A DNA stretch of 64,000 bases from Micromonospora sp. FIMYZ51 (GCF_038246755.1 NZ_CP134706.1:5955501-6019500); one strand, 5' to 3'; positions 17,793 through 26,667 are shown, counted from the first letter of the stretch. A program made the numbers and translations. The notes: generated from the sequence alone by a model not told the origin.

Positions 17793-20081
17793 TCAGAAGC
17801 TGACCTGCCGGGCGGTGGCCGCGTCGCCCGGTACGGGCCGCACCGGCCGACCGCCCGGCCCGGCCGGATCCAGGCCGGTACGTTTCAGCTTCTGCCAGCC
17901 CAGCCGCCCACCGGTAAGCGCGGTGACCACCGACTGGAGCAGTACCAGATACATCAGTTGGCGATAGACGAACTGCTGCAACGGCAGCACCCAGAGGACG
18001 CCGAGCTTCTCCTTGTCGAGGCGGAAGGCCACGATCGCGGTGAGGAACTGCAATCCCAGCATGGCCACCCAGGCCAACGCCGTCTCGGTCCGGTCCAGGA
18101 AGATCAGGCCGTAGATGGCGAGCAGGTCGATGACCGGCGCGGTGATCGGCAGCAACACCCCGAACACGGTCAGGAACGCCAGGCAGCGCCGGCTGAACCG
18201 GCCGGAGACACCCTTGTCGAGCACCGAACGGCGGTGCTTCCACATCGCCTGCATGGTGCCGTAGCTCCACCGGTACCGCTGCTTCCACAGTTGCCCGATG
18301 CTTGTCGGCGCCTCGGTCCAGGCGCGGGCGCTCTCCTCGTACACCACCTTCCAGCCGGCCCGGCCCAGGGCCATGGTGACGTCGGTGTCCTCGGCCAGGG
18401 TGTCGTCGGTCATCCCGCCGACGTGGTCCAGTGCCTCGCGGCGGAACGCGCCGATCGCGCCGGGAATGGTGGGCATGCACCGCAACGTCTCGTAGAGCCG
18501 GCGATCGAGGTTGAAGCCGATCACGTACTCGATGTGCTGCCACTTGGCGATCATGCCGCGCCGGTTGCCCACCTTGACGTTGCCGGCGACCGCACCCACC
18601 TGCGGATCGCCGAAGGGTTGGACCAGGCGACGGACCGATTCGGGTTCGAAGATGGTGTCCCCGTCGACCATCACGATCAGGTCGTGCCGGGCCAGGGCGA
18701 TGCCGGTGTTCAGCGCGCTCGACTTGCCGCCGTTGGGCTTGCGGACCACCCGTACGTTCGGCAGGTTGAGCCCGGCCGCGAGGTCGGCGGTGCCATCGGT
18801 CGAGCCGTCGTCGACCACCACCACCTCGATCCCGCCCGGATGGTCGCCGGTGGCGAGTGAGCGGACTGCGGCGACGATCCCCTCCTTCTCGTTGTAGGCG
18901 GGCACGATCACCGAGACCGGCTGGGTGACCGGCGGGCCCCAGGCGAAGTCCCGCCGACGCCGCTTGCGGGCGTGCCGCAACGCCAGCACGAACAGCAGCA
19001 GGGTACGGCCGATGGTGAGCACGCCGACGAGCACGAAGAGCACACCGAACCCGACGAAGGTGCCGTCGGCGGCGCGCACGGCCATGATCAGCATCTGGCC
19101 CCGCCAGCGCTCGCCCGGGGTCGCCTCGACCGGACCGGCCGTGGCGCCGGTGACCCCGGCCTCGGCGAGCGCCTGGTTCAGTCCGCCGCTGACCGTGGTG
19201 AAGGTGTATCCCCGCTCCTTCATCATCGGGATGTACCGGTCCAGCGCCTCGACCGTCTGCGAGCGATCGCCGCCGGAGTCGTGCCAGAGCGTGATCGCCC
19301 CGGAGTAGCCCGGCGGGATGGTCCGCTCGATCATCCCGTCCGGGCCCTGCCGCTCCCAGTCCCGGCTGTCCAGGTCGTTGACCACGGTGAGGTAGCCGAG
19401 CTCACCGGCCTGTTGCAGCAGTGGCCAGTCCTGGTCGACGAAGGCGTCCGACCGCGACGAGTACGGGAACCGCAACAGGTTGGTCCGGATCCCGGTGGCC
19501 CCGGCGATGGCCAGTTGGGTCTGGGTGTACTCCATCCGCCGCTGCCAGCCGGGAATCTCCGTGAGATGCGGGTGGGTGAAGGTGTGCACGCCGAGTTCGT
19601 GCCCCTTGGCGGCCAGTTCGCGGACCAGTTCGGGGCTGCGCACCACCTGGTTGCCGAGGACGAAGAAGGTGCCGGGCACCTGGTGTTTCTCCAGCACCGC
19701 CAGCACGGCCGGGGTCCACTGCGGGTCCGGCCCGTCGTCGAAGGTGAGCACGACGGTCCGCGCCGGCAACCGGTAGGACTGGGGGCGCTCGGCGGTGGTG
19801 TTCACGATCGGGCCCCCTTCGAGAATCTCGTCGGGGACGTCGTACTGGCCGCTGCCGATGGTGTTCTCCGCCCGGTAGTCGGGGATGAACGAGCCGTTGG
19901 CGTAGGCGTGGACGAAGAGGATGCCGCCCAGCAGCACGAAGATCATCGCATAGATCGTCCAGCTTGGACGCGGGACGAGTCGCCGGGCACGCGCCGCCGG
20001 GCCGGGTCGGGTTCGCTGCCGCTGCGTGGTACGGGAGGGGGCCTGGTATCCCGGTCGGCCGGGCTGGTGCGGCTGGTTCAT
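17793..20081 (-). CDS. Fusion of polysaccharide deacetylase and family 2 glycosyltransferase
   Basis: 762 aa; ATG 20081 overlaps the upstream stop (TGATG). A basic N-tail and membrane segment (about 42-62) precede a NodB deacetylase domain (TFDDGPDPQWTP, HTFTHPHL, RFPYSSRS, LWHDSGGD) predicted outside. A further membrane segment is followed by a processive GT2 domain (VVVDDGSTDGT, VDGDT, EDTDVT, QRYRW) and four to five C-terminal membrane segments. The QxxRW motif fits hyaluronan/chitin/cellulose-type synthases. Likely role: polymerise a beta-linked hexosamine chain and trim its N-acetyl groups as it emerges. Product identity is inference. Confidence 0.9.
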   Translation of the reverse strand: MNQPHQPGRPGYQAPSRTTQRQRTRPGPAARARRLVPRPSWTIYAMIFVLLGGILFVHAYANGSFIPDYRAENTIGSGQYDVPDEILEGGPIVNTTAERPQSYRLPARTVVLTFDDGPDPQWTPAVLAVLEKHQVPGTFFVLGNQVVRSPELVRELAAKGHELGVHTFTHPHLTEIPGWQRRMEYTQTQLAIAGATGIRTNLLRFPYSSRSDAFVDQDWPLLQQAGELGYLTVVNDLDSRDWERQGPDGMIERTIPPGYSGAITLWHDSGGDRSQTVEALDRYIPMMKERGYTFTTVSGGLNQALAEAGVTGATAGPVEATPGERWRGQMLIMAVRAADGTFVGFGVLFVLVGVLTIGRTLLLFVLALRHARKRRRRDFAWGPPVTQPVSVIVPAYNEKEGIVAAVRSLATGDHPGGIEVVVVDDGSTDGTADLAAGLNLPNVRVVRKPNGGKSSALNTGIALARHDLIVMVDGDTIFEPESVRRLVQPFGDPQVGAVAGNVKVGNRRGMIAKWQHIEYVIGFNLDRRLYETLRCMPTIPGAIGAFRREALDHVGGMTDDTLAEDTDVTMALGRAGWKVVYEESARAWTEAPTSIGQLWKQRYRWSYGTMQAMWKHRRSVLDKGVSGRFSRRCLAFLTVFGVLLPITAPVIDLLAIYGLIFLDRTETALAWVAMLGLQFLTAIVAFRLDKEKLGVLWVLPLQQFVYRQLMYLVLLQSVVTALTGGRLGWQKLKRTGLDPAGPGGRPVRPVPGDAATARQVSF

Positions 20082-20614
20082 CAGGGGGCGGTTGCCTCAC
20101 TCGGCGGATCCGGTGGCGGGGACGGCGACGCGGGGGGCGCCGGGCTGTTCGAGGGCGGGTCGCTGGCCGGCGGGGCGGTGGGCGAAGGAGAGCGCGAGGG
20201 AGTACGCGCCGGGGTGGCGCTCGGCCGGGCGCTGCGCGTCGCCGTCGGGGAGGGGCTCGGTGCGGGGCTGGTGGAGGTCGCACCGGTGCTGGGCGTGGTG
20301 GAGGTACCGGGTGCGGTGCGGGACGGCGTGACCGAGGTGGGCGACGGGGTGGCGGTCACCGACGGTGCGGGCGTGGCCGCTGTGGAGGCGGGCGGTGGCT
20401 CCCAGGTCTCGGTGGGCTCGACGAAGGGAATGATCGTCTCTGGGCGGACCGGCCCACCGGCGAAGCTGACGCCGACCATCGCCGTGTACGCCAACCCCGC
20501 CAGCCCGAGGAAGTAGGCGGTCCGGCGCAGCCACCGCCGCCGCCGGCCAGTCGGATCAACGAAGACGGGGGGTGGTTCCGGCGCGACAGGAATGATCTGT
20601 GTTGGTCCCTCCAC
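20081..20614 (-). CDS. Pro/Ser/Thr-rich single-pass membrane protein
   Basis: 177 aa from GTG 20614. Cytoplasmic N-terminus ending RRRRWLRR, one membrane segment (about 31-51), then an outer domain of 120 residues made almost entirely of Pro, Ser, Thr and Ala (TPSPTSVTPS, SPSPTATRSA). It looks like a wall-spanning or glycosylated stalk. Its stop overlaps the start of the deacetylase/glycosyltransferase, so it probably serves the same polysaccharide machine. No known domain recognised. Confidence 0.75.
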   Translation of the reverse strand: MEGPTQIIPVAPEPPPVFVDPTGRRRRWLRRTAYFLGLAGLAYTAMVGVSFAGGPVRPETIIPFVEPTETWEPPPASTAATPAPSVTATPSPTSVTPSRTAPGTSTTPSTGATSTSPAPSPSPTATRSARPSATPARTPSRSPSPTAPPASDPPSNSPAPPASPSPPPDPPSEATAP

Positions 20615-20621
20615 GTACGCG

Positions 20622-20627
20622 AGTCTA
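20622..20627 (-). promoter_or_regulatory. -10 box TAGACT, leaderless
   Basis: On the minus strand TAGACT stands 7 nt before GTG 20614. Transcription should start at the G of the start codon. No clear -35 at 17-18 bp. Confidence 0.5.
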
Positions 20628-20731
20628 AACGTGAATACCTTTCACCTTCTCCGTCACGTGTCCCATCTGACATGCGGGAACGAGCCTGCTCACCCCGAGT
20701 TGGTTGTCCAGCCGCAACCAACCGGACCGAG

Positions 20732-20737
20732 TAGGTT
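20732..20737 (+). promoter_or_regulatory. -10 box TAGGTT, leaderless (pta)
   Basis: TAGGTT is followed by 6 nt and ATG 20744; no ribosome binding site precedes the ATG. Confidence 0.5.
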
Positions 20738-20743
20738 GGCCGC

Positions 20744-22894
20744 ATGGCCCGCAGCGTCTACCTCACCAGCGTGGGATCCGGCGGCGGAAAATCGACGATC
20801 GCGCTCGGTCTCGCCGAGCTGCTCTCCCGACAGGTCGAGCGGATCGGCGTGTTCCGCCCACTGGTTCCCTCCACCGGCCCAGATGACATCCTTGCCCTGC
20901 TCCGCGACCGGTACCGCGTGGAAGGTACCCCCTCTGACCTGGCCGGAGCCACATATGCCGAGGCCACGGCCCTGGTCTCGGACGGACGACGGGAAGAACT
21001 GATCTCCCGGGTGGTGCAGCGTTACCGAACGGTCGAGCGGCAGTGCCCGGCCGTCGTGGTGGTGGGTAGCGATTTCGCCGATGCCGGCGACGGCGCCGCC
21101 CCACGTGAACTGGCCTTCAACGCCCGACTGGCGAACGAGTTCGGCAGCGTCGTGGTGCCGGTGGTGGACGGGCAGGGCCAGTCACCGGAGGCGATCGCGG
21201 CGGCAGCCCGAGGCGCGTACCACGATCTCGTGGACCTCGGCGCGACGGTGCTGGCGGTGATCGCCAACCGGGTGCCCGAACCGATGACCCTGCCCGACCT
21301 GCCGGTGCCGGTGTACGCGATCCCGGAGGTGCCGACCGTGTCGGCACCCACGGTGGCCGAGGTCGCCGCCGCGCTCGACGCGACCCTGCTCGCCGGTGAC
21401 GAGGCGGCCCTCGGCCGCGACGTGCTCGACTACGTGGTCGGCGCGGCGCACGTGCCGACCCTGCTGGAGCACCTGACCGACGGCTGTCTCGTGATCACTC
21501 CCGGCGACCGGGACGACCTGCTGGTGGCGGCGAGCGCCGCGCACGTCGCCGGACAGGTCTCGGTGGCCGGACTGGTCCTCACCCTCGGTGAACAGCCGGA
21601 TCCTCGGGCGCTGCGGCTCTTCGAGGGGCTGAACACCGGGCTCGCGGTGCTCAGCGTGGCCAGCGACAGCTACGACACGGTCGCCGCGTCCAGCCGGATC
21701 GAGGGGCGGCCCAGCGCGGCAAACGCCCGCAAGGTGGAGGCCGCCCTCGGCGCGTTCGAGGCCAATGTGGACACCGATGACCTGGCCCGCCGGCTCGCGG
21801 TCAGCCGCTCACCACGGGTCACCCCGATGATGTTCGAGTACGACCTGATCGACCGGGCCCGTGCCCAGCGCCGCCACCTGGTCCTTCCCGAGGGCACCGA
21901 GGAGCGGATCCTGCGCGCCACCGAGATCCTGCTCCGTCGGGGCGTCGCCGACCTCACCCTGCTCGGCGACCCCGACAGCGTGGCCCGGCGGACCCGGGAA
22001 CTCGGCGTCGACATCAGCGGTGCGACAGTTGTCGATCCGGCGACCAGCCCGTGGCGCGACGAGTTCGCCGAGGCGTACGCGAAGCTGCGCGCCCATCGGG
22101 GCGTCACCGCCGAGCTGGCGTACGACATCGTGGCGCAACCGAACTACTTCGGCACCATGATGGTGTCGGCCGGCCACGCCGACGGCATGGTCTCCGGCGC
22201 CACCCACACCACCGCGGCGACCATCCGCCCCGCCTTCGAGATCGTGAAGACGGTGCCGGAGGTCTCCGTCGCCTCCAGCGTCTTCTTCATGCTGCTCGCC
22301 GACCGGGTGCTGGTGTACGGCGACTGCGCGGTCAACCGCGACCCGGACGCCGCCCAACTCGCCGACATCGCGATCTCCTCGGCCGACACCGCGGCCCGGT
22401 TCGGCATCGAACCCCGGGTGGCCATGCTGTCCTACTCGACCGGCAGCTCGGGCGCGGGTGCCGACGTGGAGAAGGTCGCGGCGGCCACCGCGCTGGTCCG
22501 CCAGCGTCGGCCCGAGTTGGCCGTGGAGGGACCGATCCAGTACGACGCGGCCATCGACCCGGCCGTGGCGGCGACGAAGCTGCCCGGCAGCACGGTCGCC
22601 GGCCGGGCCACCGTCTTCATCTTCCCGGACCTGAACACGGGCAACAACACGTACAAGGCGGTGCAGCGCTCGGCCGGGGCGGTGGCCGTCGGGCCGGTGA
22701 TGCAGGGCCTGCGCCGGCCGGTCAACGACCTTTCCCGAGGAGCCACCGTGCCGGACATCGTGAACACCGTGGCGATCACCGCCATCCAGGCCGCCGCGCT
22801 CGCCGAGACCCCGACCCCGCCGGACGCGGCGTCGACGCCGGGTGCCACCGGGTCGGTTTCGGTTCCGGTTTCCGGGGACGAGGTGGCGCGGTGA
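20744..22894 (+). CDS. pta: Phosphate acetyltransferase, long form
   Basis: 716 aa. The N-terminal BioD/DRTGG-like part begins VYLTSVGSGGGKSTIALGL, a P-loop relic. The C-terminal catalytic PTA/PTB domain starts at about 365 (MFEYDLIDRARAQRRHLVLPEGTEERIL) and holds SGATHTTAATIRPAFEI, DCAVNRDPDA and FPDLNTGNNTYKAVQR. Converts acetyl-CoA and phosphate to acetyl phosphate and back. The next gene, acetate kinase, starts inside this stop codon (GTGA), making the classical two-gene acetate overflow/assimilation operon. Confidence 0.97.
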   Translation: MARSVYLTSVGSGGGKSTIALGLAELLSRQVERIGVFRPLVPSTGPDDILALLRDRYRVEGTPSDLAGATYAEATALVSDGRREELISRVVQRYRTVERQCPAVVVVGSDFADAGDGAAPRELAFNARLANEFGSVVVPVVDGQGQSPEAIAAAARGAYHDLVDLGATVLAVIANRVPEPMTLPDLPVPVYAIPEVPTVSAPTVAEVAAALDATLLAGDEAALGRDVLDYVVGAAHVPTLLEHLTDGCLVITPGDRDDLLVAASAAHVAGQVSVAGLVLTLGEQPDPRALRLFEGLNTGLAVLSVASDSYDTVAASSRIEGRPSAANARKVEAALGAFEANVDTDDLARRLAVSRSPRVTPMMFEYDLIDRARAQRRHLVLPEGTEERILRATEILLRRGVADLTLLGDPDSVARRTRELGVDISGATVVDPATSPWRDEFAEAYAKLRAHRGVTAELAYDIVAQPNYFGTMMVSAGHADGMVSGATHTTAATIRPAFEIVKTVPEVSVASSVFFMLLADRVLVYGDCAVNRDPDAAQLADIAISSADTAARFGIEPRVAMLSYSTGSSGAGADVEKVAAATALVRQRRPELAVEGPIQYDAAIDPAVAATKLPGSTVAGRATVFIFPDLNTGNNTYKAVQRSAGAVAVGPVMQGLRRPVNDLSRGATVPDIVNTVAITAIQAAALAETPTPPDAASTPGATGSVSVPVSGDEVAR

Positions 22895-24009
22895 GCAAGG
22901 TGCTCGTGCTCAACTGCGGCTCGTCGTCGGTGAAGTACCGGCTCTACGACGGCGAGCGGGTGCTGGACCGGGGCACCGTCGAACGGATCGGCGAGCCGGA
23001 CGGCGGCCCAGCCGACCACGCCGGCGCGGTACGCCAGATCCTGGCCGACCTGGACCTGACCGGGCTGACCGCCGTGGGGCACCGGGTGGTGCACGGCGGC
23101 CGGCGGTTCACCGCGCCGACGCTTGTGGACGATGCGGTACTGGCCGCCATCGCCGACCTGGTGCCGCTCGCCCCGCTGCACAATCCGGCCAACCTCGCCG
23201 GCATCGCGGTGGCCCGCGAGGCGCTGCCGGACGTGGCACAGGTCGCCGTCTTCGACACCGCGTTCCACCACACGCTGCCCGAACCCATCGCCACGTACGC
23301 CATCGACCGGGAGGTAGCGGAGCGCTACGGCATCCGACGGTACGGCTTCCACGGCACCTCGCACGCGTACGTCTCGCGGCGCACGGCGGAACTGCTGGAG
23401 CGCCCGTACGACGAGATCAACACGATCAGCCTGCACCTGGGCAACGGCGCCAGCGCCTGCGCGGTCGCCGGTGGGCGCAGCGTCGCCACCTCGATGGGGA
23501 TGTCCCCGCTGGAGGGGTTGGTGATGGGCACCCGCAGCGGCGATCTGGACCCGACCATCGTGTTCCACCTGCGCCGCGAGGGCGGACTGGGCGTGGACGA
23601 GATCGACGACCTGCTCAACCACCGCAGTGGCCTGCTCGGGCTGACCGGCGCCAACGACATGCGCGAGGTCCTGGCCCGGCGGGCCGCCGGAGATCCTGCG
23701 GCGGCGCTCGCCTTCGACGTGTACTGCCGGCGGATCACCGGCTATGTGGGCGCGTACTACGCCCTGCTCGGCCGGGTGGACGCGATCGCCTTCACCGCCG
23801 GCGTCGGCGAGCACGCGGCTGCGGTACGGGCCGCCGCGCTGGCCGGGCTCGACCGGCTGGGCATCGCCGTCGACGCGGGGCGCAACGCGGGCAGCGGCGA
23901 CCGCTTGATCTCGCCGGACGGCGCCGAGGTGGCGGTCTACGTCATCGGCACCGACGAGGAACGGGAGATCGCCCGCGCGGCCAGAGCGGTGGTCGAGGCA
24001 GCTGGTTGA
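22891..24009 (+). CDS. ackA: Acetate kinase
   Basis: 372 aa; GTG 22891 overlaps the pta stop by 4 bp. ASKHA-fold motifs: VLVLNCGSSSVKYRL at the N-terminus, GHRVVHGGRRF, FDTAFHHTLP, RYGFHGTSHAYV, HLGNGAS and FTAGVGEHA. Interconverts acetyl phosphate plus ADP with acetate plus ATP in the cytosol. Slightly shorter than the ~400 aa usual, within the actinobacterial range. Confidence 0.97.
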   Translation: MSKVLVLNCGSSSVKYRLYDGERVLDRGTVERIGEPDGGPADHAGAVRQILADLDLTGLTAVGHRVVHGGRRFTAPTLVDDAVLAAIADLVPLAPLHNPANLAGIAVAREALPDVAQVAVFDTAFHHTLPEPIATYAIDREVAERYGIRRYGFHGTSHAYVSRRTAELLERPYDEINTISLHLGNGASACAVAGGRSVATSMGMSPLEGLVMGTRSGDLDPTIVFHLRREGGLGVDEIDDLLNHRSGLLGLTGANDMREVLARRAAGDPAAALAFDVYCRRITGYVGAYYALLGRVDAIAFTAGVGEHAAAVRAAALAGLDRLGIAVDAGRNAGSGDRLISPDGAEVAVYVIGTDEEREIARAARAVVEAAG

Positions 24010-24044
24010 ACAGCCGGCCGCAATACCCGCCGGGGCGGGGTCGC

Positions 24045-24188
24045 AGGCGACAGCCGGGACCGCGCCGGGGCGGGGTGCGCAGGCGACAGCCGGGACCGCG
24101 CCGGGGCGGGGTGCGCAGGCGACAGCCGGGACCGCGCCGGGGCGGGGTGCGCAGGCGACAGCCGGGACCGCGCCGGGGCGGGGTGCGC
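24045..24188. repeat. 4 x 36-bp GC-rich tandem repeat
   Basis: Four perfect 36-bp units (24045, 24081, 24117, 24153) beginning AGGCGACAGCCGGGACC, with partial copies on both sides (24027-24044 and after 24188). The stretch 24010-24268 holds no gene. There are no spacers, so it is not CRISPR. Copy number is likely variable. Confidence 0.95.
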
Positions 24189-24268
24189 AGGCGCGCCGGG
24201 AGGAGCCAGCGGGCGCCGGCCGGGGACCGCGCCGGCAGGAGCGTCAGGTGCCGAACCCGGCGGCGGGG

Positions 24269-24436
24269 TCAGCCGAGGGCGAGCCAGCCGGCGGCGGCGA
24301 TCAGCAGCGCCGCGATCACGACCGCCCCGATGATCAAAGGGGTGCGCGACGCTGTCTGGGCCGGGGCGTCCCCGGTGTTGGCGAAGGCGCGGAACGCCTC
24401 GGTGTTACCGCTCGGGTCGGTGTAGTTCTCAGCCAT
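24269..24436 (-). CDS. Small single-pass membrane protein
   Basis: 55 aa from ATG 24436. A polar N-terminus (MAENYTDPSGNTEAF) is followed by one membrane segment (PLIIGAVVIAALLIAAAG, about 33-50) close to the C-terminus. No family recognised. A good -10 box just before the start supports expression. It lies convergent with the repeat array downstream of ackA. Confidence 0.65.
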   Translation of the reverse strand: MAENYTDPSGNTEAFRAFANTGDAPAQTASRTPLIIGAVVIAALLIAAAGWLALG

Positions 24437-24443
24437 GCGCGTG

Positions 24444-24449
24444 ACCCTA
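24444..24449 (-). promoter_or_regulatory. -10 box TAGGGT, leaderless
   Basis: Minus-strand TAGGGT lies 7 nt before ATG 24436; no ribosome binding site in between. Confidence 0.5.
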
Positions 24450-24543
24450 GCGAAACCGGTCCAGTCGGGTCGTCCCGCAGTTACGCGGGTCCAGGTGTCG
24501 TACGACACCGGGTAACGGCACCCGGACGGGTGACTCGGGGCCT

Positions 24544-24549
24544 TACCGT
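24544..24549 (+). promoter_or_regulatory. -10 box TACCGT, leaderless
   Basis: TACCGT is followed by 6 nt and GTG 24556. Confidence 0.45.
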
Positions 24550-24555
24550 GAGGCC

Positions 24556-25455
24556 GTGGGAATTCCACGGCGGTGCGTCGCAGTGGCGATCGCCTTCCTG
24601 TTGGCCGGGCTGGCCGGGTGCGCGGCGACCGGCGACCCGCCGGGTCAGGTGGCGCCGACCGGAGCGGCACCCCGGCTCCAGTACGCGGTGGGCGTCCGGA
24701 CATTCGTTGTCGATCCCGGCTCGGCGCGCCCGCTGCCGGTGACCCTCTGGTATCCGGCGCAGGGCAGCCGGGTGGCCGACGGGCGGTTCCCGGTGGTGCT
24801 CTACAGCCACGGCCTGGCCAGCCTGCCCGAGCAGCACTCCGGGCTGACCGCCCGGTGGGCCGCCGCCGGTTTCGTGGTGGCCGCTCCGGAGTATCCACAC
24901 ACCCGACGTGGTGCCGCCCGTTTCTCCCGGGCAGACGTACGCCACCAGCCGGCGGACGGATGGCGGGTGATCCGGCACCTGGTCCGGCTCGACCGTCGGG
25001 CCGGCGACCCCCTCGCCGGGCATCTCGACGTGCAGCACATGGCTGCCGCCGGTCACTCGGCGGGCGGCTTCACCACTGCCGGGATGTTCACCAGCGGGCA
25101 TCCGGCCCGGCTGCGCGCCGGCATCGTGATCGCCGGTGGCGGGATGGCGGGCAGCTTCGCGGGGCCGACCGCACCCATACTCTTCGTGCACGGCACCGCC
25201 GACTCCGTGGTACCACTGAGCGTCGGCCGAGCCGCCTACCGCCGTACGCCCGGACCGGCCTACTTTCTGAGTCTGCTGGGTCAGGGGCACGGGGAGTACC
25301 TGGTCCCCGGCCGCCCCGGGTTCGCCCAGGTGCTCGGCACCACCACCGACTTCCTCCGCTGGACCCTCTACGGAGACCCCGAGGCCGCCCGCCGCCTCCC
25401 CGCCCGCGCCCTGCTCCCCAACGTCACCACCTTCGAAACCCACCCCACCCGCTAA
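24556..25455 (+). CDS. Lipoprotein alpha/beta hydrolase, copy 1
   Basis: 299 aa. Signal peptide with lipobox (AFLLAGLAGC), then an alpha/beta-hydrolase of the PAF-acetylhydrolase/dienelactone type. Motifs: LPVTLWYPA, VVLYSHGL (oxyanion), nucleophile Ser in GHSAGG, acid Asp in VHGTADS, and His in GQGHGEYL. It acts outside the membrane on an ester or lipid not identifiable here. The next gene encodes a close paralogue with the same order of motifs, so the pair arose by tandem duplication; a 120-bp imperfect palindrome separates them. Confidence 0.85.
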   Translation: MGIPRRCVAVAIAFLLAGLAGCAATGDPPGQVAPTGAAPRLQYAVGVRTFVVDPGSARPLPVTLWYPAQGSRVADGRFPVVLYSHGLASLPEQHSGLTARWAAAGFVVAAPEYPHTRRGAARFSRADVRHQPADGWRVIRHLVRLDRRAGDPLAGHLDVQHMAAAGHSAGGFTTAGMFTSGHPARLRAGIVIAGGGMAGSFAGPTAPILFVHGTADSVVPLSVGRAAYRRTPGPAYFLSLLGQGHGEYLVPGRPGFAQVLGTTTDFLRWTLYGDPEAARRLPARALLPNVTTFETHPTR

Positions 25456-25456
25456 C

Positions 25457-25577
25457 CACCCCCCACCCCCACCCCACCCTCGCGATCTTGCACTTTCCGT
25501 CGCGACATTTACCCTGGAAAGGAACTTTTTGCCGACCTAAAGTGCAAGATCGGCGCGGTGGGGGTGGGGAAGGGTGG
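25457..25577. repeat. Long imperfect inverted repeat between the hydrolase paralogues
   Basis: Core arms CGATCTTGCACTTT (25483-25496) and AAAGTGCAAGATCG (25539-25552) are perfect. Outer C-rich and G-rich flanks (25457-25482, 25553-25577) also pair imperfectly. The 42-nt centre is AT-richer than its surroundings. Looks like a mobile or dispersed palindromic element (MITE- or REP-like); only one copy is in this window. Confidence 0.75.
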
Positions 25578-25603
25578 CGGTGGCGCAGGGCACAATCGAA
25601 GGC

Positions 25604-26608
25604 ATGTCGCGCCGTGCCGCCTCCGCCCTGCTCGCCAGCACGCTGTTCGTCAGCGCGCTGGTCGGCTGCTCCACCGATTCCGGACCCGCCCCGCAGGCGG
25701 CCCCCGCCACACCGCAGCCGACCTCAGCCGCACCGCAGCCGACCTCAGCCGCACCGCAGGCGAGCGGAACGGCACCGGCGATACCGGCCGGCAGCGCCCC
25801 GGAACGCCAGTTCGCGGTCGGCGTACGGCAGCTGAAGCTGAACCGCGACGGCGACCGGGCGCTGCCGGTGACCGTCTGGTATCCGGCGGCCGGTCGCGCC
25901 GGAGGCCAGCCGACGACTTCGGCCGACGCCGCGACCGGGAAATTCCCGGTGGTCATGTTCAGCCACGGCCTCGGTGGTCGACCCGCCGACTACGCCGAGC
26001 TGCTCACCCGCTGGGCGGCGGCGGGTTTCGTGGTGGCCGCGCCGACCTTCCCGCACACCTCCCGGTCCAGCGACCAGAACGTGCTCGACGTGCTCAACCA
26101 GCCCGCCGACGTGTCGTACGCGCTGACCCAGGTGCTCGCCCTCAACACCCGCAATGGCGACCCGCTGCGCGGGCGGCTCGCCGCCGACCGGGTGGCCGCC
26201 GCCGGGCACTCGGCCGGCGGGGTGACCACGATCGGGCTGTTCACCACCGGCCGGGACGAGCGGCTGGCCGCCGGCATCGTCTTCGCCGGCACCGCCCTCG
26301 GGGTGGGCACCGCGTTCGCCGGAGCCGCAGCACCGCAACTCTTCGTGCACGGCGAGGCCGACGAGGTGGTGCAGTACGCCTCCGGCAAGGCCGTCTACGA
26401 CAAGGTGCCCTGGCCGAAGGCGATGCTCAGCCTGCCCAAGGGCGACCACGGCCGAGCCCTGCTCAGCGACGGTCCCGCCCTGCGGGTGGTGGCCGACACC
26501 ACCATCGAGTTCCTCCGCTGGACCCTCTACGGCGACGCCGACGCCCGGGACCGCATCCCCGCCGCCGGCACCCGCGACGACATCGCCACCTTCGACAACC
26601 GCTTGTAG
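25604..26608 (+). CDS. Lipoprotein alpha/beta hydrolase, copy 2
   Basis: 334 aa from ATG 25604. Lipobox signal (LFVSALVGC), a Pro/Thr/Ala linker with a doubled PQPTSAA, then the same hydrolase fold as copy 1: LPVTVWYPA, VVMFSHGL, RWAAAGFVVAAPTFPHTS, Ser in GHSAGG, Asp in VHGEADE, His in GDHGRAL. Secreted and membrane-tethered. CACAAT 7 nt before the start could serve as a -10 for a leaderless message. The gene ends beside repeat element copy A, convergent with the oxidoreductase. Confidence 0.87.
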   Translation: MSRRAASALLASTLFVSALVGCSTDSGPAPQAAPATPQPTSAAPQPTSAAPQASGTAPAIPAGSAPERQFAVGVRQLKLNRDGDRALPVTVWYPAAGRAGGQPTTSADAATGKFPVVMFSHGLGGRPADYAELLTRWAAAGFVVAAPTFPHTSRSSDQNVLDVLNQPADVSYALTQVLALNTRNGDPLRGRLAADRVAAAGHSAGGVTTIGLFTTGRDERLAAGIVFAGTALGVGTAFAGAAAPQLFVHGEADEVVQYASGKAVYDKVPWPKAMLSLPKGDHGRALLSDGPALRVVADTTIEFLRWTLYGDADARDRIPAAGTRDDIATFDNRL

Positions 26609-26610
26609 AT

Positions 26611-26667
26611 GTAAGGAAGGGCCCCTTTTTAACGCCTCGTGTATAGCAAGGGCCCCTTCTTAACACT
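26611..26667 (+). repeat. Twin-palindrome intergenic element, copy A
   Basis: Two near-identical half-units (GGAAGGGCCCCTTTTTAAC and CAAGGGCCCCTTCTTAAC) joined by GCCTCGT. Lies between the convergent 3' ends of the hydrolase and oxidoreductase genes. Each half is itself near-palindromic and the two halves can pair into a long hairpin. Confidence 0.9.

Noticed and set aside
20590..20620. SigR-type GGAAT motif near 20590
   Set aside because: No GTT at 17-19 bp; nothing upstream of a redox gene.
24045..24188. CRISPR-like array
   Set aside because: Units are directly contiguous with no spacers and there are no cas genes.
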